A stretch of 20,048 nt of DNA, taken from positions 1 to 20,048 of the forward strand of contig JBGTLW010000013.1 in assembly GCA_041743835.1 (NCBI GenBank), given 5' to 3'. This DNA comes from JBGTLW01 sp041743835. GTDB taxonomy: Bacteria; Planctomycetota; Phycisphaerae; Phycisphaerales; Phycisphaeraceae. The notes beneath the pieces are model-generated. The model worked only from the letters and a program-made list of their open reading frames with translations, was not told the origin of the DNA and did not search any database. This document shows positions 7,060 to 13,594 of the stretch, in pieces (the stretch's first letter is position 1; every line of letters starts with the position of its first letter). The translations under genes and the position numbers were made by a program.

Positions 7060-7108
7060 AAATGAACCATGGGCGGCCGTGCTATGGGTGACGGCCTGAC
7101 ATCAGGGC

Positions 7109-7129
7109 GGCGCGGGTCGTTCCCGCGCC
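7109..7129 (-). promoter_or_regulatory. Stable hairpin in the rnc leader (proximal)
   Basis: An uninterrupted 8-bp stem (GGCGCGGG at 7109-7116 with CCCGCGCC at 7122-7129) closes a 5-base loop. It lies 50 bases upstream of the rnc start inside the predicted 5' leader. No T tract follows, so it does not look like a terminator. Confidence 0.5.
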
Positions 7130-7137
7130 AGACCGGT

Positions 7138-7178
7138 GCCGCGGCGGAGCGGTGACCCCATCACCACGCCGCTGTGGC
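7138..7178 (-). promoter_or_regulatory. Longer irregular hairpin in the rnc leader (distal)
   Basis: An outer stem (7141-7146 with 7167-7172) and an inner stem (7151-7155 with 7161-7165) are separated by an asymmetric internal loop, GAGC against A. A further 3 bp are possible outside. With the proximal hairpin this makes most of the rnc leader double-stranded, a plausible RNase III target. Confidence 0.45.
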
Positions 7179-7197
7179 AGCGATTTCCAGCCGCTTA

Positions 7198-7227
7198 AGT
7201 ATCCCGCAAGGCCCGCTGCCTTGTCAA
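7198..7227 (-). promoter_or_regulatory. Sigma70-type promoter for rnc
   Basis: On the minus strand a perfect TTGACA (7227-7222) is followed after 18 bases by GATACT (7203-7198). Transcription would start near 7190 and give a leader of about 130 bases. The same DNA read on the plus strand gives TTGTCA (7221-7226), a weaker -35-like match facing the S55 gene. Confidence 0.6.
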
Positions 7228-7258
7228 TACCTTTGCCGACCGATACCTTCACAAGCCG

Positions 7259-9274
7259 ATGAAGCACTACATGACGTACCGCTGCCCGCCAGCCCTCTTC
7301 CTGATTGTGGCATTTCTCTTGTTGCCGGCGGCGCGGGTGTGGGCTGAAGAACCAGCCCCGGCGGGTGCGGGGCGTTTGATCCCCAAACAACTCACCCCAA
7401 CCCTCGATATCGACGACGTGCGGATCGGGATGAAGGGCTATGGCCTCACGGTCTTCGCGGGCACCAAGATCGAGCCCTTCGCCGTCGAAGTGGTCGCGGT
7501 CGTGCCCAACGACTCGCCCCAGCGTGGCACGATCTGGATCATCTGCGACGAGCCCCGGCTTGATGTCTCTGGGCCGGTACAGGGCATGTCCGGCTCTCCG
7601 ATTTTCCTGTGGAGCGAAGGGGAAGCGCAAGAGATCGGTTCCGGGGGCAAGCTCATCGGGGCGTTCGCATTCGGGTTCAGTCAGGTCGAGGTCTGCCTCG
7701 CGGGTGTGCAACCCATCGCCTACATGCGCGAGGTCGCCACGCGTGCCGCGAACGCTGAGATCGAAGACAAGCCGCAGGCCAGACGGCCGATCCCCGGCCT
7801 CGCGGTGACCACACTGTCGCAACTCAACATCATGGCGGATCGCTCGGGCCTCGCCCCACACGACCGGTTCCGCATCGACCTTGCCTCGCAAATCCTTCAG
7901 CAATTCTCTGGGGATGCCAACGCCTCGGCACAGTTGCCCGCCGCTCGCGTCCCGCGCCTGCCGCTGTCGCCGGGCTACGACGGTCAGCCGCTACAGCTTT
8001 CGCTGCCCATGTCCGTGGGTTCCGGCGATGCGGCGGATGCGTTGGCGCCGTTGTTCGAGGGAACGGGAATCCTCCCTGTCGCCGGGGCAGCCACGATCGC
8101 GGGCAAGCCCTCGCACGGGATCGATGTGAACACGCCGCTTGCACCGGGAAGCGTTCTGGCGATCCCGCTAGCGTTTGGGGATGCGGACCTCAGTGCGACA
8201 GGCACCGTGACCGAAATTCTGCCCGATGGCACGGTGATCGGCTTCGGGCACCCGATGTTTGGCAGCGGGGATTCCGCGGTGCCCATGGCTTCGGGCTACG
8301 TCCACTTCGTCGTGCCACGCAACTCCATCAGCTTCAAGCGAGCGGGCAGCCTCAAGCTGCTGGGCTCAATTGTCCGTGATGAGGCCGCCGCCGTCGCCGG
8401 TGTGGATGGAAAAACGTACAGCACCTTGCCCATGACCATGTCGGTCCAGCACAACGACCGCGAACCCATCAAGTACAGCTTCGAGATCGTAGATCACGAA
8501 TCGCTGCTCACGGGTCTGGTCGGTGCGACGTTTCTGATGGCATCCACAGCCGTCCACACCCCCCACCCGCGCAGCACGCTGCGGATGACAGGATCGGTCA
8601 CCTTTGAAGGCGGCCGAAAGATCAACCTCAGCACCACCGCGGCATCCTCCTACCCGCAGGCGGCACTCGCTGATCTGATCCCCGCGATCACCCTGGCGAT
8701 CCAGAACCCCATCGAACCCATCAGCGTCGAGGCGATTGACCTGGCGCTGGTCATCACCGATGGGGCGGACATGCTGACGATCCAGTCCGCCCGTCTGCTG
8801 ACACCCCGCCCACGCCCCGGCGAGACGGTGAAAGTCCGGGTCACCATGCGGCAGTTCGAGGGGCCGCTCATCGAAAAGACGATCGAGCTACCCCTGCCCC
8901 CCGACTTAAAGCCCGGCGAGTACTCGGTGACGCTGGGAGGGTCCAATTCTTACGCGGGCAGACTCGTAAGCTCAAGGCCGTACCTCTTCGACGTGCGCGA
9001 CAAGCGTGACATGCTCGGCGCGATCGAGACCCTGATGTCAGTCGATCGCGAGTCGCTCTATGCCATGATGCCACGCAACGAGCAGGCGTTGTCGGTGGGT
9101 CGCCAGAACCTGATGGGCCTGCCCCCGAGCAAAGCTGCGCTGGTGGGTAAGTCATTTGGCGGCGAAGTGGCCATGTACGCACCGATGATCGAGACCATCG
9201 TGCCCGTCAACGCGGTGGTCACCGGCGAGACCAGCGTCACCGTGACGGTCCTCGCGCCGAATGACGGTAATTAA
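7259..9274 (+). CDS. Exported SpoIVB-type peptidase S55 domain protein
   Basis: This 671-residue protein starts with a signal peptide: a short basic and polar stretch, a hydrophobic core at about 11-25, then AARVWAEE around a likely cleavage site near 29. The block GMKGYGLTVF at 58-67 is followed by QGMSGSPIF (108-116) and GKLIGAFAFGF (130-140). The serine motif is typical of SpoIVB/S55 peptidases. A second block, GTVTEILPDGTVIGFGHPMF (315-334), carries the GHP histidine H331. About 300 C-terminal residues are predicted beta-rich and unassigned. It presumably acts in the periplasm or at the envelope, but no substrate is known and proteolysis is not proven. Start is ATG at 7259, or 7271 if the shorter signal is used; neither has a clear ribosome site. 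The next gene follows 73 bases on, probably in one transcript. Confidence 0.8.
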   Translation: MKHYMTYRCPPALFLIVAFLLLPAARVWAEEPAPAGAGRLIPKQLTPTLDIDDVRIGMKGYGLTVFAGTKIEPFAVEVVAVVPNDSPQRGTIWIICDEPRLDVSGPVQGMSGSPIFLWSEGEAQEIGSGGKLIGAFAFGFSQVEVCLAGVQPIAYMREVATRAANAEIEDKPQARRPIPGLAVTTLSQLNIMADRSGLAPHDRFRIDLASQILQQFSGDANASAQLPAARVPRLPLSPGYDGQPLQLSLPMSVGSGDAADALAPLFEGTGILPVAGAATIAGKPSHGIDVNTPLAPGSVLAIPLAFGDADLSATGTVTEILPDGTVIGFGHPMFGSGDSAVPMASGYVHFVVPRNSISFKRAGSLKLLGSIVRDEAAAVAGVDGKTYSTLPMTMSVQHNDREPIKYSFEIVDHESLLTGLVGATFLMASTAVHTPHPRSTLRMTGSVTFEGGRKINLSTTAASSYPQAALADLIPAITLAIQNPIEPISVEAIDLALVITDGADMLTIQSARLLTPRPRPGETVKVRVTMRQFEGPLIEKTIELPLPPDLKPGEYSVTLGGSNSYAGRLVSSRPYLFDVRDKRDMLGAIETLMSVDRESLYAMMPRNEQALSVGRQNLMGLPPSKAALVGKSFGGEVAMYAPMIETIVPVNAVVTGETSVTVTVLAPNDGN

Positions 9275-9347
9275 TCGTAAGTTCCAAAGCACCGACCCCG
9301 GCATGGCAGCCCATCGCTGCAAGCCCAGCCCACACACGAGAACACCG

Positions 9348-11783
9348 ATGCCCCTGCGATTGTTTCCCACCCCCCGCCTGATCTGGACCGCCGCCCTTGC
9401 ACTGGCGATCGTGCTGCCCGCTTACGGGATCAAGCCCGGCCGGTGGACCCACACCAATGAAGCCGACTTCCAGGCCGGCAAGGTCGAAGGCACGGTCGTA
9501 AGCAACCTTGGCGACGTCAAGCTCGCCGCTGCGACGACGACCCTTGATGAGATGCCCGAAGGCGTCACGCTGATCTACGACATCCAAACCGTCGGGGGCG
9601 TGACCTACCTTGCCGCAGGGCCGGAGGGCAAACTCCTCAAAGTCGAGGACGACAAAGCTGTGGAGGTCGCGGCGTTCGCGAACGAGCAGGTGTTCACACT
9701 GGCTGCGCTTGGGGACCAACTGCTGATCGGGATCAGCGGCAACAAGGCCAGGCTCGCTGCGCTGCGGGACGATCAGGTGATCGATCTTGTGGCCCTGGAT
9801 GATGCCCGGTTCATCTGGGACATCCTGCCTATGGGTCAGGATGTGCTGCTCGCCACCGGGCCCGAGGGCGTGATCTACCGCCTGACTGATGTCGCTGCGG
9901 TGGCCGAGGGATTGGTCGCGGGTGAACCGATCGAACCCGCGGCCCCCGTGGTGCTGCTGGATACCGCGCAGGCGAATGTGCTGTGCCTGGCCGCGGGTCA
10001 GGGCGGGGTCGTATATGCCGGGACCGACACCGAGGGGCTGATTTATCGCATCGACGCGCGGGGCAACGCCTTTGTGGTTTACGACGCCGCCGAGCCGGAG
10101 GTTGGCACGCTGCTGGTCACGGCGGACGGCATGTTGTACGCGGGCACAGCCGATGCGAACCAGGCCCGGCCCGGCCGGCTCACCCAACCGGTCAGCGAAG
10201 AAAAGGGCAAGCCCGAGCAACCAGACGCACCCGAAGCACCCGAGGACGAAGCGCCCGAAGAAGGTGAGGCCGAGCCGCAAGAAGCCGAGCAAGCAGAAGC
10301 GCCAGCCCCTGAGCCGGCAACCGAGGAACCCGAGGCCCCTGCTCCTAAACCAGAACCCAAACCCGAAGCCGCAGCCGAAGACACCACCCCCGCACAACGC
10401 GACGCTCTGCGTGAGTTGATCCGTCAACGCCTTCTCGCGGCAAGGAAAGCCGGCAAGATCACGCCAACCACACCCACCGCCGCGGGCCAGCCACGGGCGA
10501 CGCGCTCAGCAACCGCCGCGTCCACCGGCAACAACACGGGGGGCAATGCGGTGTACCGGATCGATCCGCAGGGCTTTGTCACGCCCGTCTTCCGCGAATC
10601 TGTGGTGATCTTTAAGCTCGCGGCTGTGCCCCTCGAAAACGATGTGGATGGGTACGCCCTGCTCATCGCCACCGGGCCCGAAGGCCAGCTCTATCACGTG
10701 GACCCCAACACCGGCGAGACGGCTGTCCTGCTGGACCTTGAAGCCAGCAACATCCCCGCATTGGAGCTGACGCCCGATGGGAAGGTCGTGCTGGGTACCG
10801 CCGACGCGGGGACGCTGGTCACCCTGGAGCCCGGTGTGACCAAGCGCGGTGTCTTTACTTCCGCCGTGCTTGATGCGGCCCAGATAAGCCTCTTTGGTAC
10901 TTTCAATCTGACCGCGAGCGTGCCCCCCGGCGGATCGATTCTTGTCGAGACGCGATCGGGCAATGTGCAGGACCCGGAGATTGCCGCGTGGTCGGCCTGG
11001 TCCGAGGCGCAGGTCTTTATGCCGGATGGCGACCGCTCGCCGCTCCAGCCGCGGGAGATCACCATCACCTCGCCGCCCGCGCGCTTCCTGCAGTACCGCC
11101 TCACGCTCACATCCGACGGGCAGGCCTCGCCGAGCGTCGGGCGGGTGGAACTGGCTTATGTCATGCCCAACCGTCGGCCACAGATCGCCTCCATCAAGGC
11201 ACGCTATCCCGACACCCGCCCCGATCAGCCGCCCACCACAACCATGAATATCGAATGGGAAGCGACCGACGCCAACGGTGACCGGCTGCTCTACCACGTC
11301 GAGTTTCAGCCCGCAGGCTCGGAGCGGTGGCTCACCCTCGCCAGCGACTTGACCGACGCGAACTTCGCATGGAACACCACGAAGGCCCCCGACGGCCGAT
11401 ACCTCCTCCGCGTCACCGCCAGCGACCGCCTGGATAACCCCGGCGACATGGCGATGACAGCCAGCCGGCGCTCCGACCCGGTTCTGGTGGACAACACCCC
11501 CCCGGCCGTGGAAAACCTGGAAATCAAGGTCCAGGGGCGGAGCGTCACCCTGTCGGGGCTGGCGGTGGACGCCCTATCGACCATCACCGCGATCAGCTAC
11601 ACCCTCAATGATGCGGAACTGGAGACCCCCCTCCTGCCGACAGACCTGATCTTCGATTCGACACGCGAATCCTTCGTTGCTACAATCGCCGATCTTTCAC
11701 CGGGCTCCCACGTGGTCACCCTCCGCGTCACCGACGCCAGAGGCAACACCACGCACCGCCCGGCGATCTTCGAGATCGAGTGA
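9348..11783 (+). CDS. Exported beta-propeller protein with Ig/Fn3-like C-terminus
   Basis: Not a family I can name. Starting at ATG 9348 (811 residues) gives a clean signal peptide: PRLIWTAALALAIVLPAYG at about 9-27. The longer open frame from 9261 overlaps the previous gene and puts 29 polar residues before it. Residues about 45-275 and 395-500 contain repeated propeller-like units such as AAGPEGKLLKV, ATGPEGVIYRL, YAGTDTEGLIYRID and ATGPEGQLYHVD. They are split by a Pro/Glu/Ala-rich insert (about 283-346). Residues about 505-605 look like a beta-sandwich. Residues 610-715 resemble a fibronectin-type or Ig-like module (IEWEATDANGDRLLYHVEF, then DGRYLLRVTASD), and 716-811 another (VDNTPPAVENL, then SHVVTLRVTDARGN). 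It is likely periplasmic or surface located. A binding or scaffold role is inferred from fold type only. Confidence 0.72.
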   Translation: MPLRLFPTPRLIWTAALALAIVLPAYGIKPGRWTHTNEADFQAGKVEGTVVSNLGDVKLAAATTTLDEMPEGVTLIYDIQTVGGVTYLAAGPEGKLLKVEDDKAVEVAAFANEQVFTLAALGDQLLIGISGNKARLAALRDDQVIDLVALDDARFIWDILPMGQDVLLATGPEGVIYRLTDVAAVAEGLVAGEPIEPAAPVVLLDTAQANVLCLAAGQGGVVYAGTDTEGLIYRIDARGNAFVVYDAAEPEVGTLLVTADGMLYAGTADANQARPGRLTQPVSEEKGKPEQPDAPEAPEDEAPEEGEAEPQEAEQAEAPAPEPATEEPEAPAPKPEPKPEAAAEDTTPAQRDALRELIRQRLLAARKAGKITPTTPTAAGQPRATRSATAASTGNNTGGNAVYRIDPQGFVTPVFRESVVIFKLAAVPLENDVDGYALLIATGPEGQLYHVDPNTGETAVLLDLEASNIPALELTPDGKVVLGTADAGTLVTLEPGVTKRGVFTSAVLDAAQISLFGTFNLTASVPPGGSILVETRSGNVQDPEIAAWSAWSEAQVFMPDGDRSPLQPREITITSPPARFLQYRLTLTSDGQASPSVGRVELAYVMPNRRPQIASIKARYPDTRPDQPPTTTMNIEWEATDANGDRLLYHVEFQPAGSERWLTLASDLTDANFAWNTTKAPDGRYLLRVTASDRLDNPGDMAMTASRRSDPVLVDNTPPAVENLEIKVQGRSVTLSGLAVDALSTITAISYTLNDAELETPLLPTDLIFDSTRESFVATIADLSPGSHVVTLRVTDARGNTTHRPAIFEIE
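10194..10385 (+). repeat. Low-complexity Pro/Glu/Ala-coding segment
   Basis: About 64 codons encode an acidic Pro-Glu-Ala tract with recurring PEAP, EPQEAE and PKPEPKPE units. It interrupts the propeller repeats of the surrounding gene. At DNA level it is built from repeated CCCGAAG-, GAGGCC- and CCAGAACCC-like units, so copy number may vary between strains. Confidence 0.7.
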
Positions 11784-11857
11784 AGAAGCCGATACCAGAG
11801 CCGGAACACCGCCAGCGGCGGGCCCGGACCAGTTGAGTCAAACACCGGAGCCACGTT

Positions 11858-12004
11858 ATGTCCACCCACTACCCCAAGCGTCGCAGCCTCATCAAGCGCG
11901 TCCGTAAGCACGGCTTCCGCGCCCGCATGCGGACCAGCCTCGGACGCAAGCTCATCAGCCGTAAGCGCCGCGCTGGCCGATCGGTCAACGTCCGCAACTA
12001 CTAA
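11858..12004 (+). CDS. rpmH: Ribosomal protein bL34
   Basis: This 48-codon gene encodes a very basic protein of the large ribosomal subunit. The core RVRKHGFRARMRTSLGRKLI (15-34) followed by RKRRAGR matches the L34 consensus (THGFRARMAT, then GRKVLxRRRAKGR). The N-terminus, MSTHYPKRRSL, is slightly divergent from the usual MKRTYQPS. GGAG lies 7 bases before the ATG. It precedes rpoZ by 54 bases on the same strand. The usual partner rnpA does not follow, and no dnaA is in view. Confidence 0.93.
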   Translation: MSTHYPKRRSLIKRVRKHGFRARMRTSLGRKLISRKRRAGRSVNVRNY

Positions 12005-12058
12005 GCCCTCAGCACCTGACGCAGACACCCACGGCCAACGGCCGGGAGATGTTCCACG

Positions 12059-12292
12059 ATGATCGAAGCACTCAAAGACGACAGCATCATCAATCGCCTC
12101 GGTGGCCGGTTTAAGTTCACCGCGCTGACGCAGCACCGCGTGCGCGAGCTGATGGAAGGCGCACGCCCCTTGGTCGAGCGTCAGGGCCGGACCGACTTCG
12201 AGGTCGCGGTCGCAGAAATCGTCGAGGGCAAGATCACCCTCGAGATGAGTGACGACACCGACGCGGACAAGCCAGAAGAATCCATCATCTGA
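12059..12292 (+). CDS. rpoZ: RNA polymerase omega subunit
   Basis: This 77-residue protein matches the omega fold that helps assemble the beta-prime subunit of RNA polymerase. The core NRLGGRFKFTALTQHRVREL (12-31) corresponds to the N-terminal omega helices, and TDFEVAVAEIVEGKI (45-59) to the conserved AxxEIxEGKI segment. An acidic tail follows. GGGAG lies 10 bases before the ATG. Its place 33 bases upstream of coaC repeats the rpoZ-coaBC order common in many bacteria, which strengthens the call. The sequence is divergent from proteobacterial omega but of normal length. Confidence 0.85.
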   Translation: MIEALKDDSIINRLGGRFKFTALTQHRVRELMEGARPLVERQGRTDFEVAVAEIVEGKITLEMSDDTDADKPEESII

Positions 12293-12325
12293 TCCGCGCG
12301 GCCCGACCGCGACCCGGGTTCTCGC

Positions 12326-12934
12326 ATGCCCGACCCCAGCCACAATCTACAGCAGCCCGGCGAGCGAAACCTTGAGGGGAAGCGCGTTCTGGTGGGCATT
12401 TCGGGGGGGATCGCCTGCTACAAAGTGGCCACACTCGTTAGCCGCCTGGTTCAGCGCGGGGCCGATGTCCGCGTGGTCATGACGGACGCGGCGACCAGAT
12501 TCGTGGCCCCGCTCACCTTCCAATCGCTCTCCGGCCACCCGGTGCTCACCAGCATCTGGGAATCCGACGACCGCCCGGACTCGCAGCACGTCGGGCTGGC
12601 ACGCTGGTGCGAGATGTTCATCATTGCACCCGCCACCGCCGACTGTATCGCCCGGGTCACCCATGGCCTGACGGGCGACCTTGTCACCCTCACCGCCAAC
12701 GCGTTGCCCGGCCAGACCCCCCTGCTCATCGCCCCGGCCATGAACGCGGACATGTGGGCCCACCCCGCCACGCAGCGCAACGTCCGCCTCCTGACTGAGT
12801 TGCTACCTAACCTCCACATGACCGGTCCCGACGCGGGCTGGCAGGCCTGCCGAACGCTCGGCGCAGGCCGCATGAGTGAGCCCGAAGCGATTCTGGAGCG
12901 TGCCGCGGCACTCCTGCTCGCACCCCGCGCATAA
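12326..12934 (+). CDS. coaC: Phosphopantothenoylcysteine decarboxylase, stand-alone
   Basis: This FMN-dependent enzyme converts 4'-phosphopantothenoylcysteine to 4'-phosphopantetheine in coenzyme A synthesis. Over 202 residues one sees the flavoprotein start KRVLVGISGGIACYKVATLV (19-38), the catalytic histidine H88 in SQHVGLARW, the FMN-contact APATADCIARV (101-111), PAMNADMW (137-144) and the active-site flap cysteine C175 in ACRTLGAGRM. In most bacteria this domain is fused to the CoaB synthetase. Here the frame stops right after it and no CoaB domain follows, so CoaB must be encoded elsewhere. It is likely co-transcribed with rpmH and rpoZ. Confidence 0.9.
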   Translation: MPDPSHNLQQPGERNLEGKRVLVGISGGIACYKVATLVSRLVQRGADVRVVMTDAATRFVAPLTFQSLSGHPVLTSIWESDDRPDSQHVGLARWCEMFIIAPATADCIARVTHGLTGDLVTLTANALPGQTPLLIAPAMNADMWAHPATQRNVRLLTELLPNLHMTGPDAGWQACRTLGAGRMSEPEAILERAAALLLAPRA

Positions 12935-12958
12935 AAAACCCCGCCGAGTTGGGCGGGG
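12933..12958 (-). terminator. Intrinsic terminator for the DUF2203 gene
   Basis: A 7-bp stem (CCCCGCC at 12939-12945 with GGCGGGG at 12952-12958) closes a 6-base loop. On the minus strand it is followed directly by six T residues. On the plus strand it sits 4 bases after the coaC stop and could also stop that transcript, though without a T tract. Confidence 0.85.
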
Positions 12959-12990
12959 CGAGGGTCACTCGTGCTGCTGCGTTGGTCCAA

Positions 12991-13419
12991 TCAAGGCTCG
13001 AGCGCTTCGACCGTCTGGCGCCCGCCAAACCCCGCGTCGATCTCGTGCCAGTGCGTCACCGCCTGCTCGCCCTGCTGCCAGCAGAGTAGGATCTCGCGGC
13101 CGTTGTGCTCTGCGGGGAAGTCAATCAGGCCCTTCTCAAAGTCCTTGAGTTCCACCCCGACCATGTGCAATTCATCCACCAGTTCCCCGAGCCGATCCAT
13201 CGACCGCTCGTAGTCACGCTCAAGCTCCAGCGACTCGTCCCCGGCCCCGATGTCTTCAAGCCCCCGCCGCAGATCGACGATGCGCTTGTACACCGACATG
13301 ACATCATCCACCACCCGAGCCACATAGGGCAGCGAGCGGTTGGCCTCGGCGACCGTGAACTGCTTGCGGTCAAGCGCGGCCGGCTCCAACGTCGTGATGT
13401 GTTTCTGGTCGATCGACAT
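12991..13419 (-). CDS. DUF2203 family protein
   Basis: This 142-residue protein is of unknown function. The family pattern is clear: FTVAEANRSLPYV (21-33) at the start, a helical, probably coiled-coil middle (about 40-85), then VGVELKDFEKGLIDFPAEHN (87-106), GREILLCWQQGE (107-118) and HWHEIDAGFGGRQ (123-135). The frame stays open to 13551, but the extra 44 residues lack family similarity. ATG at 13419 has AGGA 5 bases upstream. It ends at a strong terminator. The RND pump genes upstream on the same strand end in their own terminator, so this gene is probably separately expressed. Confidence 0.88.
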   Translation of the reverse strand: MSIDQKHITTLEPAALDRKQFTVAEANRSLPYVARVVDDVMSVYKRIVDLRRGLEDIGAGDESLELERDYERSMDRLGELVDELHMVGVELKDFEKGLIDFPAEHNGREILLCWQQGEQAVTHWHEIDAGFGGRQTVEALEP

Positions 13420-13516
13420 GGCGTGTCCTGCCCTTCTCGCGACCCGATGTGCTGGTCGATCACGACCGGCCGACGCCGCGACTAGTGCAGTATCGGCCCG
13501 CCGTGTCGCCGGGTTC

Positions 13517-13544
13517 AAAAAAACATGCGGCACGGCTACCACAT
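13517..13544 (-). terminator. Intrinsic terminator after the RND permease gene
   Basis: On the minus strand a 6-bp stem (ATGTGG with CCGCAT, one G-U pair) closes an 8-base loop. G and then seven T residues (13523-13517) follow. It lies about 50 bases past the permease stop. Confidence 0.6.
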
Positions 13545-13594
13545 ACAACACGCCAACACCCCCGGACGTTCAGCCCGCCCCCCAGTCGTGCAAC

